Below are positions 1-10,148 of a stretch of 64,000 nucleotides of DNA, piece after piece. Made by a program: the position numbers and the translations under genes. Under the pieces are notes generated by a model. It searched no databases. It saw only the letters and a program-made list of their open reading frames with translations, and was not told the origin of the DNA. Where the stretch lies: positions 1,240,001 through 1,304,000 of the forward strand of contig BCHS01000002.1 of assembly GCA_039545275.1 (NCBI GenBank), read 5' to 3'. Positions within the stretch are counted from its first letter, which is position 1. Every line of letters starts with the position of its first letter. The stretch comes from Pseudomicrostroma phylloplanum (taxonomy: Eukaryota > Basidiomycota > Exobasidiomycetes > Microstromatales).

Positions 1-1756
1 CTCGAGAATGGTGGCCTGAATGTCGGGAGGGTCCCTGGCTAGATGGTAAGCGCAGATCATGTCTGCAGAGCCAGTACCGTCGAAGTCCCCGCTACTCCTC
101 ACTTAGCTGGTAGTTGCGTATTGCCGGTCACTCTCGTTCGAAAATATCTGAGGTAGACTTCACTCTCTGGTATGCCAGATGGGTACGGTATACACCCTGA
201 GGTACTCCCCTCGCGTTCTTGCTTACGCCTGACTACCTCTGTGTTGCAAAGCCACCTGGCCGCAATCATGCGCCGCCCGAGCAGGTGTCGACCTCGCCAG
301 TGTTGACCTGCTGGTGAAGCTCACAGTGTGCATTTGCGCCTCCGCACATTACGCCCGAAGCTCGGCAGGCTCGCCAAGTACTTCAATCCAGAGTGATAGA
401 GCGACGTTGTACCATAGACAACCTGTTTTCCCGATCAGATCGTACCCGTAGCGTATTACATATCGCGCTACGACTATACTATCGCAATCGACATGTTCCT
501 CCAGCCTGCTGACTCCACTGCGGTGGTTTCTCGTTGTTACGCCATGTCATGGCCACAGATGCGCCAGGCCTTCGACTCTATGTCGCAGCCCGTCGGGGCA
601 TCACCTGATCTGCCTTTATGTCATCCGTCATCCAGCAGACAACGTGGCAGTGGCCCCATAGCGATTTCGGGCCATCCGCACATGCTCGAGACACCTGCAA
701 TACCCCAGAGACATCTCAACCCAGATCTCCCTGGCGTACTTCGCAGCTTGACCGTGCCCAAATCTTTGGTGTGGTGATCCCTTCTACACCACCGTCCTCT
801 CCTTCTGAGTGCTGCGCCCCCGGGCTGATCCTGTGCCGACGTCTTCTCGTGCGGCCATGTGATGAGACCTTGAAGCAAAACGTTGGCGATGCTCCCGCCC
901 AGTTTACATGCATTATAGCGGCGGTCACGAATACATTACACTTGGAAATGACGCAACAGACTACAACACAGCTCAGCTGTGGCTTCCGTGTACCCTAACG
1001 ACTAACGACAGATGTGCGGCTCGGCGGCTGTACAAACTTTCAAGCAAGATAAGCATACTTCCATATACGTGTATCCTTTAGCGGCTCTTCATCGTGGCGA
1101 GAGACACGCTCCTCGCCTGTCCGACGCTGACGTCTGCGCCACAGTATGTGGGCCCATGACTGAGGAAGGCAGCGAAAAGTGTCCGCTGGGGGCCTCGCTC
1201 CATCTGGCGCTATAGTCAATGGCGATACGAGGCAGCGGCAGGAGTGAAGCTGCGGGTGACTTCGTCCTGTCCGTCAACAGGACAGCGGCGTTCTCCGCTG
1301 CGCCCAACTCGACTCGACTGCCTTCCGAGCCGCTTGGTGCCAAATGAAAGCTCCTCAACGCCGCCGCCGCATTGTCCAGAGCCGCGGTGCGGAGAGTTGT
1401 GTGCAGATCATCGACGTCGAGCAGCCCAAACCCTCCTATCAGAGGGCGAGCTCGGCAGCTTTGACGGCTCGTGGACCGGCTCAAATAGAAACTTCGAAAA
1501 GCTTGTGGAGCACATACAAAGGACAGTGCCTGAAGCGAGTGACAAGAGGTTGAGCGACTCCGAGACTACCCAAGAGAAGTAGGCTGGCGGTACTCTTTCT
1601 GGATTACCTCAGCGGCACGAGCTATCAAAGGAATCGGGCAAGGACAAGATAATCTGAAAGATGTATCAATTTTACATTGGTAAAGAAAGGGTCGAGACAC
1701 GTCGCAAGAAGGAAGGCACTGGGGAAACAACTATTTTAAGTGACACTCCGCATCCA
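1..1756. other. Left edge, no supported gene
   Basis: I see no convincing gene in this stretch. Open frames are short, occur on both strands and overlap one another, and none gave a family I recognise. On the minus strand the first roughly 75 bases can be read as GDFDGTGSADMICAYHLARD, continuing to the window edge, with a stop just upstream that would need an intron. This could be the inner exon of a gene lying to the left, but the piece is too short to name. The last hundred bases are probably the 3' flank of SDH2. Confidence 0.4.
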
Positions 1757-2747
1757 TCAGTCCTGGATGACCGGGCGGTCGGCATCCTTAGAAGGAGGAC
1801 CGAATGCCATGTCTTGCTTGATCTGGGAGATGGCCTTGGCGGGGTTCAGGCCCTTGGGGCACGTTCGACTGCAGTTGAAGATAGTGTGACACCTGTACAG
1901 GGAGAAGGTGTTCTCCAACTTCTGTCTCCTTTCGTCACCGTGGCTGTCCCTGGAGTCTGCCATCCAGCGGTACGCCTGCATCAGGACTGCAGGTCCGAGG
2001 TACTCATCCTGGTTCCACCAGTACGAAGGGCACGATGTCGAGCAGCAGGCGCAAAGAATACACTCGTACAGGCCGTCGAGCTTCCTGCGCTCTTCGGGTG
2101 ACTGCAGATGCTCTCCCTCCGCCGGCGTCTTGTCAGCCTTCAGGAAAGGCTCGATACTACGGTACTGCTTGTAGAACTGGGTCAGATCAGGAATCAGATC
2201 CTTGACGATGTACATGTGTGGCAGAGGGTAGATCTTGGTGTCGCCAGCCCTCTCGATGCGGCATAGGCAGGCCAAGGTGTTGATGCCGTCAATGTTCATT
2301 GCGCAGGATCCGCAGATTCCCTCTCGGCACGAGCGACGGAAGGTCAATGTCGGGTCGACCTCGTTCTTGATCTTGATCAGCGCATCAAGCACCATAGGTC
2401 CGGTCTGGTTCAGGTCCAGGTTGTAGCTCTGCATTCGAGGCTTCTCCGTTGGGTGGTCGGGGTCCTGCAGACAGAGCGAGTGTGATTAGGACATAGGTCA
2501 GCGGATGTCAAATGTATGACAAAGCCCGTTCTGCTTGCTGTAGGGTCAAACTCACCCATCGGTAGATCTTGAATTCCTTGATATGGGTGGGCTTCGACTT
2601 GCCAGAAGCCTGAGCAGGTTGTTCTTGAGCAGGGGTGGCGAAGGCTCGAGGAGCCGTAGTGGCCAGCCCCCGCCTTGAGACAGCGGTGGCCAGGGAGGAG
2701 GGTCCAGCAACGGCCCTACGCAAGGGAGCAGCGTTCAGGAAGGACAT
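1757..2747 (-). CDS. SDH2: Succinate dehydrogenase iron-sulfur subunit, mitochondrial
   Basis: SdhB/SDH2 of respiratory complex II passes electrons from the flavoprotein subunit to ubiquinone at the inner mitochondrial membrane. Two exons, 2747-2556 and 2464-1757, join in phase 0 through a 91-nt intron with a GTGAG donor and encode 299 residues. The start at 2747 gives an Arg/Ala/Ser-rich presequence ([15 protein letters not shown]). The plant-type [2Fe-2S] motif [10 protein letters not shown] is followed by the [4Fe-4S] motif [12 protein letters not shown] and the [3Fe-4S]/[4Fe-4S] region [19 protein letters not shown]. Length and order are normal for the family. The histidine of RCHTI falls at residue 257 with this start, the carboxin-resistance position known in Ustilago maydis, and it is the sensitive (His) form here. 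Identification is very secure; the exact start is an inference. Confidence 0.96.
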
Positions 2748-3247
2748 TGCTTTCGAGCTTGTCGAGGGTGAAGTATACGGTCGAGGAAAGATGTATAAGA
2801 TGGTAGGGATGAGAGAGTGAGCAGTGGTCACAAAGGATGTGATAGAGTGTGTGGCTGATGAAGTGAAATCGGCGCCATCGCGGGGGGCGGGGCAGGGCGG
2901 CGGCCGTGAGTGAGGCTGGATTACTCATCGCGCGAAGAGCCGGGATCCCGGCTGCAGCCGGCAGGGAATGTTGACGCGCCACGCCCGCCACGCCCGCTCC
3001 GTTCCGCTTGGTCATCGGCAAAGACGGACCCAGGCGGGCAGCACGCTCGCTCGCACGCACGCACGCACGCACGCACGGCTTGAAAATCAGGCAGAATCAC
3101 GTTCATACGCAGAGGGAGTGCAACATGTGTGTGAGATCAATCAGAGCGACGAGACCAGGTTCATTACAGCAGGCTTTCCAGACTTCATCCGTCCTATTCC
3201 GCCAATGTGACAGCTCGCTATAGGCAAGCATGAGGAATCTCCTTGAT
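2748..3247. other. Intergenic: SDH2 promoter side and kinase 3' side
   Basis: About 500 bp with no supported gene. It must hold the SDH2 promoter and 5' leader and the 3' flank of the upstream kinase gene. The reading frames here are short and dominated by the GCAC repeat described separately. Confidence 0.5.
3053..3077. repeat. GCAC microsatellite
   Basis: Six uninterrupted copies of the tetranucleotide GCAC, preceded by a related GCTC stretch, lie in the gap between SDH2 and the HAL4-like kinase. A simple repeat of this kind is likely to vary in length among strains. Confidence 0.9.
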
Positions 3248-5440
3248 TCAAGAGGTCGATGCAATCGTCGCCGTCACGATGTTGTGCTTGTGGTTGGGAG
3301 CGACACCATTCTCGCAGAGTGTGACGCTAGTCAACCATGGATCCTTGAGAATCTCATCCATACCCCACCGTCCCTTTGGGTCCGGACAGAGCATCTTCTT
3401 GAGCAGGGGCCGACATTCCCTGGGGCTGAGGTTGGACAGCGGAGAGGGCGCTGGGGAGCCATGGTACGAGTGCACAAACTCCTTGAAGGTGGGATCCGAC
3501 ATGCGAGCTACCCGCCACGGCAGCTCTTGAAATTGCATGCAATAGAAAACGACCGCGGCCGCCCAAACATCCACCAGCCTTGCGTCGTACTCCTTGCATT
3601 CGAATTGTTCGGGTGCGATGTAAGGTTCGGATCCGCACAAACCCTTGGAATAGTGCGTCGACTTCTCCCAACACATTCTGAAGACGTCGGAAACTCCAAA
3701 GTCGGTAATCTTGACGTGTCCGACGGCATCGAGAAGGAGATTCTCTGGCTTGATATCGCGATGTGCTACTCCCATCGAGTGCAGGTAAGCAATGCCGTTC
3801 AACACTTGCTTGAAGCAGCATTCGACCTCTCCTTGACTCATGCCGCCTCGCTTGATGGCAGCATACAAGTCACCGCCAGGACAGTACTCCATAACCTCAC
3901 ACCAGTGCTTATTCTCGTCCTGAACGAGATCTACCGTCTCTACGATGTTGATGTGATGCAGAGTAGAAGAGATGCAGAACTCCGAAGTGAGCTTCTTGAC
4001 GTACTCCTTTTCGGACTCATTCTTGCGACGTTTCCGGAACTCTTTCACAGCGTACAGCTTCTCTGTGCTTCGATCCCATTTGTGAGCCAGTCGCACGACC
4101 GCTGTAGCGCCCTTGCCGATGGCTGCCTTTTCGCATACGCCATATTTCTTCAGCAGACTCGTGGTGTTCTCGCTGCCGGCCGCGCTCTTGCCAGCTTGCG
4201 ACTTGCCATCGCCGCCTCTTTCTGATCCAGACTTGTCAGACCGGTTACCATGCGACACATTGGACCCTCGCCGCACCATCTTTCCGGCCCCAGAGCCACC
4301 AAGACCTGCAATCATATCTCGCAGGGTGGAAGAGGCTGTCGAGCGCGCGTCCTTGTCCTTGGTCTTTGAAGAGGTCGTCACATGCTTTGACTCCATGTCG
4401 CGGAGTGCAGCGGCGGTAAGCCGATTGCTTCCTTCTTGCGGCGGAGCGTGCCCGCTGCTTGCCACGCCGGCGTCGCTTTGGCCCTTTTCTTTCCGCTTGA
4501 AAGATTGATTGCGACTCAGAGGCTGACTGCCACCTGGAGAATGACCTCCGTTGCTACCGTTGCCAAGGTTCATCGACTGCACAGCATGCATCAAGCTGGC
4601 CCCGTCAGGTCCCCCAACATGCTCATGCTTTGGTGTACCTGGAGGACTCGCATTTGAGGAGGATGGGGATCTTGCTCCTCCGCCGGGACCATAAGCTGAT
4701 GCCGTTCGTAGGTGAGGCGAACGTGAAGGAGAGTGACTGCCAGCTGCGCCCTTGTCTTTGTCGTGATTGCCACCGGAAAGCATCCTGCGCAACATGCCCC
4801 TGCCGCCATCGCGATCCCTCTCGGCCTTCTCCGGAGGCGCTTGAGGCAAGAGTTGCGAAGCTTGGGTTGGCAAGTGCGACGAGCTGTCCGACTCGGCTGT
4901 GGGAGCTCTAAGAGTGGCGAGAGATGAGCTCGAAGCATTTGCGACCACTGTGGAGGATCCCAAGCTTCCGGAACTGTTCCCGTTGTTGCTGCTCATCTGG
5001 GTAGTCGCAGCCACTTTCGGTGGTGGGGACATCGCTCGCGGAGGGGGAGAAGAGGCGCGTGAAGGCGTACGTGCAATTGCCGCTCCGGGAGGAGCGTCTT
5101 TCGTGGTGGAAGTACGTGTGCTTCCCGATGATGTACCCCCAGCTTCTTGTTTCACGGAGCGAGTGGCAGGAGGAGGCACGACCGTGCCGTTATCGTACGG
5201 GCTTGGCTCCCGTACCATTTGCAGCCGACCGCCGCTGAGATTGTCTTCCTCGGTGGGCTCGTGTCTGAGGGCATGGCCATCCTTGCTTTGCAGCCCGCCA
5301 AGTCGGTGTTTTGGGTACTGGTGACGCTCCGGCGTGGGTGGTCTAGAGAGGTTCGACTCTGTCTCTGAGTCCGAAATGAGTTCGCCAGCTTTAATCTCGC
5401 GATCCCTCGCCGTTGGGACGTAACTTCGGGATGAAGTCAT
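3248..5440 (-). CDS. HAL4/SAT4-type serine/threonine protein kinase
   Basis: An intronless 730-residue kinase of the fungal NPR/Hal5 group (Hal4/Sat4, Hal5), which in yeast regulates plasma-membrane potassium transport and nutrient permeases. Residues 1-425 are Ser/Pro/Gly-rich and look disordered. The kinase domain runs from about 433 to 705. It has the glycine loop GKGATAVV (442-449), the ATP lysine in YAVKEF (K466), the catalytic loop HRDIKPEN (D562), DFG at 580-582 and APE at 609-611, so it should be active. The helix-C glutamate is probably E487 in SEFCI. The long disordered N-terminus followed by a C-terminal kinase matches the family. Subfamily is assigned from motif context (CEKAAIGKGATAVV, GVSDVFRMCWE) and is less certain than kinase identity. 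The gene is divergent from the exonuclease at 6116. Confidence 0.88.
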   Translation of the reverse strand: MTSSRSYVPTARDREIKAGELISDSETESNLSRPPTPERHQYPKHRLGGLQSKDGHALRHEPTEEDNLSGGRLQMVREPSPYDNGTVVPPPATRSVKQEAGGTSSGSTRTSTTKDAPPGAAIARTPSRASSPPPRAMSPPPKVAATTQMSSNNGNSSGSLGSSTVVANASSSSLATLRAPTAESDSSSHLPTQASQLLPQAPPEKAERDRDGGRGMLRRMLSGGNHDKDKGAAGSHSPSRSPHLRTASAYGPGGGARSPSSSNASPPGTPKHEHVGGPDGASLMHAVQSMNLGNGSNGGHSPGGSQPLSRNQSFKRKEKGQSDAGVASSGHAPPQEGSNRLTAAALRDMESKHVTTSSKTKDKDARSTASSTLRDMIAGLGGSGAGKMVRRGSNVSHGNRSDKSGSERGGDGKSQAGKSAAGSENTTSLLKKYGVCEKAAIGKGATAVVRLAHKWDRSTEKLYAVKEFRKRRKNESEKEYVKKLTSEFCISSTLHHINIVETVDLVQDENKHWCEVMEYCPGGDLYAAIKRGGMSQGEVECCFKQVLNGIAYLHSMGVAHRDIKPENLLLDAVGHVKITDFGVSDVFRMCWEKSTHYSKGLCGSEPYIAPEQFECKEYDARLVDVWAAAVVFYCMQFQELPWRVARMSDPTFKEFVHSYHGSPAPSPLSNLSPRECRPLLKKMLCPDPKGRWGMDEILKDPWLTSVTLCENGVAPNHKHNIVTATIASTS

Positions 5441-6115
5441 TTCACAAAGGTCGAGACTTGAAGTGATGGCAGTGTCGATGAAGAACGACGGGTGTTGAGG
5501 CTAAATCCAGTGGCAGATCACAGCCGGATGAGGGAGGTCTTGACGTTTTGTTTTGATGACAAGTTGCGTAGTCTGTCTTCCGCCAAGGTGCCGCTGCTCG
5601 CCCTTTGATCTCTCCCCTTGATCTCGAGCTTTACTCGCTCGTAGGGTAGGAGAAGGTGCAAGCTCTGCGCTCGGCGTGACGAGGGAGTTGTAGATGGTGG
5701 CGCGGATAAGCCCACAGGGAGACACAAAGCCAAGACAGGGCAGAAGTCTCAGCAGAACAGAGCAAGCGAGCCCTATGCTACTGGTGCGGCCTCTGAAGGG
5801 ACAAGGTGGCTGCTGATGCTGGTGTTGTATGGGGCTGATGTGATGATCGAGGAGGGAGACCCAGAGCGGCAAGGCGGGCGGGGCACGGGCAAGGCATCAT
5901 TTTTCGGGGCGGCCGAGGCGATGGGCGGAGGAGCCGACAGCTCCGTTCCGACGTCAACCAGCATCGTCTTGCAGGCCAAGCCAAGCAGGGAGGCTACTCA
6001 CACCCACGAAGCCTCTACGACTTCTCTACTTCCCGCAGCGTCCGCCTCGTGCTCAGGGATGCTTGCAAAGCGCTGACTCTTGGGCTCTCACCTCTTCAGT
6101 CACAAGCATGGGGTA
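5441..6115. other. Divergent promoter region
   Basis: About 675 bp between the kinase start and the exonuclease start, which face away from each other. I see no supported gene. The overlapping frames on both strands are short and unlike known proteins. It presumably carries both promoters and leaders. Confidence 0.5.
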
Positions 6116-8161
6116 ATGCTTGGACTCGCACGTCATAATAGTCGGTTTGCGCTGTACTCCCCGCTTCTCACTGTCAGACTCGTCCACGATCCGTCTGGTT
6201 CCACTGGACTCAGGAGCTCGCCTAGGTCCTTTGCGACTGCTTCTACACGAGCAAACGAGAGTCTCGCCCACACTCCGTTGCTTGCCAGGTCTCTTCATCA
6301 ATCGCAGACGGTGACCGCCAAGGCAGACCGAAAGGCCAACAAGCCCGGCTTGAAGAAGAAGGAGAAGCAACCCTCCTCGCACCGGGCCACGCAGTCCTTG
6401 GCGAAGTCAACTGCTCCGCAGGCCACAAAATATAGTAAGGCAAAAGATCGAGAGCAGCGTACTGAGACCAACGTTCGCGTCGTCGAATCGGTTTCTAAAT
6501 CGTCACCAAAAGCTTCTGAAAGGACTGCGGGTCCAGCTGGCGTGAAGTACTCCTCGACTCAAGCCCCGTGGCAAGTGCTCAGGGAGGCATTCGCACAAGA
6601 GATGGCAGAACAAGCGTCAGCTTTGCAGCCGCAACCAGCCCGGAAGACAAAAGTGAATGTGCCAGCAAGGCGGTCGATGCTCAAAACACCCGCCAAGAAG
6701 TCCAACACGACGGATCGAGGAGCAGACAAAGCTGCGAGCTCGCCCGTTACAGTCACTCAAGTCACTCAGGATCGCAGACCGGTAGTGAAAGAGACAGTGC
6801 ACAACACTCTCATAATGCCTTCTCGTGCCAGCAAGGGCCCTTCCTCTGCGATAACACCTCCTGTCATGAAGGGCCGCTCAATCGAGACACGCGCACTTGA
6901 GGTTATAGTCGACAATGGCAGACCACCTGCCTCCAGTGCGCCCCCGGGCAAAGTCACGAACAATGCTCGATATCCCAATGTGCCCGTAAGCAAGCAGAGT
7001 GCTGCCGAATCTGCCGCCAACAAGTTCACACGTCCCCCTAAACGCGACGGCAAGCCGCTTCGGAGAACAATTCCGCGCCTTCGCTCGCAGAGGGGAATCG
7101 ACGCGGACAGCCTCGAAGATAGCCTTGAGGCCTATTCTTATGCTAGACCAGTCGGTGGCTGGTCGATTCCATGTTTTCAGAACACTGGAAGGCTACTCCC
7201 GCCTGCATTCTATTCGGCGCCTTCTGCAAAGCCTGCTCTCGCCGTGACCTCACACGTTGATGAGGCAGATGACCTCTTACAGTGCATACCGCTCGGCACG
7301 CCGCTGGGTCTTGATGCGGAGTGGAAAGTCGATTTTCGTTCAGGAGTGATCAGCAAGACTGCTTTGTTGCAAATTTGCAGCCCCAATCTGATCGTCATCA
7401 TCCAATGCCGGCGTATGAAGAGTCTGCCCCGTCGCCTCGTAGAACTTCTGCAAGACCCTCACACGATCAAGACCGGAGTCGCTGTGGTAGGAGATTGCAG
7501 AAGACTACAAAGAGACTTCCAAGTCACAGCTCAGGGTATCTTAGAGCTGGGCTCGGTAGCGAAGTCCGTCGATGCGGAGCGGTGGAGAACCAGCAATGGC
7601 CTCATTGGTCTGTCTACTCTGTGCCGGGTCTACCTCGACCGCAGACTGGTCAAGGATACGGTCCGGACCAGCGACTGGGAGGGTCCGCTCTCGAAGCAGC
7701 AGATAGAATATGCTGCTAGTGATGCATTCGTCGCTTTGGAGATTCTCGGAAAGCTGTGTTCCTTCACCGCGCGAACAGGCGGCGAGCAGGCCAGTGCGAA
7801 AGCCGTAGCGGGTCATTCCCCCGACGTCGTGCATCATGAAGACGATAGGGCCATATCAGCTTTCATGGGTCTCGAGCACGTTGGTGCTTCAGCCGTCGCA
7901 CAGAAGAAGCGCCCGGCAGGAGGCGGGCTGAGCAAGGACGATGCCATCGACCTCGTAGACAGTAGTAGTGACGAGGGACCCGCCATCGCTGAAGAAGTCT
8001 TCCATGAGAAGTCAAAGAAGTCAGACTGGTTTGTTCGTCCGCACTATGCACAGCCGCAAAAGCCCGCTAAGCCATCGCGAAGGCTACAAAAGAACATCTA
8101 CAGCCACTTGGTCCACCTTTCTGCTGACACACCCGCAACCAACGCACCCGTAAGCAAATGA
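6116..8161 (+). CDS. WRN-type 3'-5' exonuclease domain protein
   Basis: An intronless 681-residue protein with a DEDDy 3'-5' exonuclease domain at about residues 385-560. Motif I is LDAEWK, motif II is VAVVGDCRRLQRDF and motif III is EYAASDAF, giving the expected D-E, D and Y-x3-D metal-binding set. This resembles the exonuclease domain of Werner protein and plant/fungal WRN-exo proteins that lack a helicase. The first 380 residues are basic and low in complexity. The extreme N-terminus is Arg-rich with few acids, so mitochondrial import is possible. An in-frame TTG lies 36 bp upstream, but 6116 is the first in-frame ATG. The tail holds an acidic patch (DLVDSSSDEG) resembling a SUMO-interaction motif. 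Exonuclease family is clear; substrate and compartment are not. Confidence 0.82.
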   Translation: MLGLARHNSRFALYSPLLTVRLVHDPSGSTGLRSSPRSFATASTRANESLAHTPLLARSLHQSQTVTAKADRKANKPGLKKKEKQPSSHRATQSLAKSTAPQATKYSKAKDREQRTETNVRVVESVSKSSPKASERTAGPAGVKYSSTQAPWQVLREAFAQEMAEQASALQPQPARKTKVNVPARRSMLKTPAKKSNTTDRGADKAASSPVTVTQVTQDRRPVVKETVHNTLIMPSRASKGPSSAITPPVMKGRSIETRALEVIVDNGRPPASSAPPGKVTNNARYPNVPVSKQSAAESAANKFTRPPKRDGKPLRRTIPRLRSQRGIDADSLEDSLEAYSYARPVGGWSIPCFQNTGRLLPPAFYSAPSAKPALAVTSHVDEADDLLQCIPLGTPLGLDAEWKVDFRSGVISKTALLQICSPNLIVIIQCRRMKSLPRRLVELLQDPHTIKTGVAVVGDCRRLQRDFQVTAQGILELGSVAKSVDAERWRTSNGLIGLSTLCRVYLDRRLVKDTVRTSDWEGPLSKQQIEYAASDAFVALEILGKLCSFTARTGGEQASAKAVAGHSPDVVHHEDDRAISAFMGLEHVGASAVAQKKRPAGGGLSKDDAIDLVDSSSDEGPAIAEEVFHEKSKKSDWFVRPHYAQPQKPAKPSRRLQKNIYSHLVHLSADTPATNAPVSK

Positions 8162-8419
8162 TTCATATGTAACTTAACGCACTATCACTATCATCATCTT
8201 CTTCGTTTGCATGTACGCTTGTAATTCACCCGTTCACCCAAGTGACGTCCAGTCACTCTTGTCACGCCGTGGAATTGTACTTTTGCTGGTAGAGAATGTA
8301 TTTTCGACGACTGTCTATCTGCCTGGTCTCCCCCATCGGCTCAAGACCCTGGCCGTGCACGTCTCGCCCCTTGTGAGCCTCTCAAGTCCATGCACAAGAG
8401 TGTAGGCTGACCTTCTGCC

Positions 8420-9868
8420 TTACTTCTTCTTTTGCGAGCTCGTGGTGCCCTTGGGGAGCTCCCTGACCCAGGGCAGGAAGTCTCTGCCTTGCATGTAAGG
8501 CTGCAGAGGAGGAGGGATCTTGAGCCCCTCTGGTGTCTGCCAGTTCTCCACAATGCAGCAGAGAGCTCGTTCAGTAGCAGTCAGTGTACCGTTGAGCATG
8601 TGGACATATGTCTTCTTTGTGTCTCCCTGCTTCTTGACTCCGCACCGCACCTCGAGCCTTCGACTCTGGTAATCGGTGCAATTCGAGCAAGAGACGAGCT
8701 CCTTGTACTCGCCCTGGTAAGGGAACCAAGCCTCTAGATCGTACTTCATTGCTGCAGCGTTGTTCAGAGCTCCAGATACGATTGCGACGACCCTGTAAGG
8801 CAGCTGCAGGCTCTGGTAGAACTCCTCCGAGTTGGCAATCATCCTATCCAGCTCGTCCCAAGAAGAGGCAGGGTCAGTGATGACGAATTGCTCGACCTTC
8901 TCGAATTGATGGACTCGGAAGATGCCCCATGTCTCCTTGCCGTGCGAGCCAGCTTCCTTCCGGAAGCAGGTAGAGTAGCCGGCGTAGCGGATGGGCAGCT
9001 GCTCAGAGGGCTTGTCGAACCATTCGTCTGAGTGGAAAGCAGAGATCGGCTGCTCTGAGGTAGCGATGAGATACTTGTCGTCTTCATCGCCGCTGACCTT
9101 GTAAAGCTCCTCGTCAAATTGGTCCAGCTGTGCTGTCTTGCTCATCACATCCTTCCTCATCATAAAGGGAGTCATGATCTTTGTGTAGCTCTTCTTCTTC
9201 AGAAAGTCGAGACCATAATTGATGAGGGCTTGGTTGAGGTCCACACCATCTCCAGTCAAGAAGAAGCCTCGGTGTCCAGCGACCTTTACACCTCGATCCT
9301 GGTCGAAGACTGAGAGCCTCATCATGACCTCGTGGTGCGAGAGGATATCAGTCTTCTTCTCTACCTGGCCATTGGGACCTTCGGGGTGCCATGTCTTGAT
9401 GACGGCATTGTCGTCTTCTGTCTGACTGAGCGGGACCTTCTCACCAACGATGTTGCCGATTGTCGCTGCCTTTGCCCTCATTGCCCTCTCCTTCTCAGCT
9501 ACCACTGGCCGCAGGTCCGCTGCCTTCTTGTCGAGCTCCTTCTTCTTCTCCAGCTCTTCATCGGCGCTCTCCTTTGCCCTCTTCTTTGCTGTGATCTCCT
9601 TTTGCACAGCATTGATCTCCTTTGCGAGGCCGTTGAGCTCAAAGTCGGCGCGGGTCCAGTCCTTGTACATCTCCAAGACCTGGTCTACAATCTCGGGTGG
9701 TGCGCCTCGCTTGGCCTGCGAGTCACGAACCACCTTTGGGTCACCTCCCTTGTCTTCTTGTAGCACTGGCATGGTGAGGAAGGGTGCGAGCGGTCAGAGA
9801 CGTCTGCCATTACGGCTTCTTCTGAACAGGTTCCCGCAGTTGTGCTACTCACGTACGAGGTCGATCAT
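8420..9868 (-). CDS. SES1: Seryl-tRNA synthetase, cytosolic
   Basis: Class II aminoacyl-tRNA synthetase that charges tRNA-Ser. The coding sequence is a 16-nt first exon (9868-9853) and a long second exon (9765-8420), 453 residues in all. The short exon restores the conserved start MIDLVLLQEDKGGDPKVVRD; without it the frame would begin at a non-homologous ATG at 9772. Residues 1-110 form the tRNA-binding coiled coil (charged, with EEITAKKRAK-like helices). Motif 2 is seen around CFRKEAGSHGKETWGIFRVH and motif 3 around LNGTLTATERALCCIVEN. The tail SSQKKK is the basic extension typical of fungal cytosolic enzymes. It is divergent from zuotin, with only 280 bp between starts. Confidence 0.95.
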
Positions 9869-10148
9869 CTTTGCTGTCTATATGCTGTGAGATGCGAGGT
9901 GAGGGAGGTGTTGGTCCGCTCGAGGTGAGAAGTGTCCTTGTCCTGTCTTCCCGCCATTGTGCATTCCGTGCCAGGCGAGGCGATGCGCGCGCGCTGCCCC
10001 TCTTCTGAGTGAGGCTGGCTTCCACCTCCCTCCGCTCCTCCCGCTCAAGTTTTCTGGAGGAGCAAAGGCCCGCACCCAAGCCACGCTGCTCGAGGATCTT
10101 CCCGTTACTCACCACTCACCACTTCCACTGATCATCACCACACATACC
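9869..10148. promoter_or_regulatory. Shared promoter of SES1 and ZUO1
   Basis: The 280 bp between the two divergent start codons must contain both promoters and leaders. Its zuotin-proximal half is pyrimidine-rich on the plus strand, as before many start codons here. I see no TATA box or named factor site that I would defend. Confidence 0.55.

Noticed and set aside
6080..6115. Upstream extension of the exonuclease from a TTG
   Set aside because: No ATG supports it; 6116 is the first in-frame ATG and begins a plausible leader.
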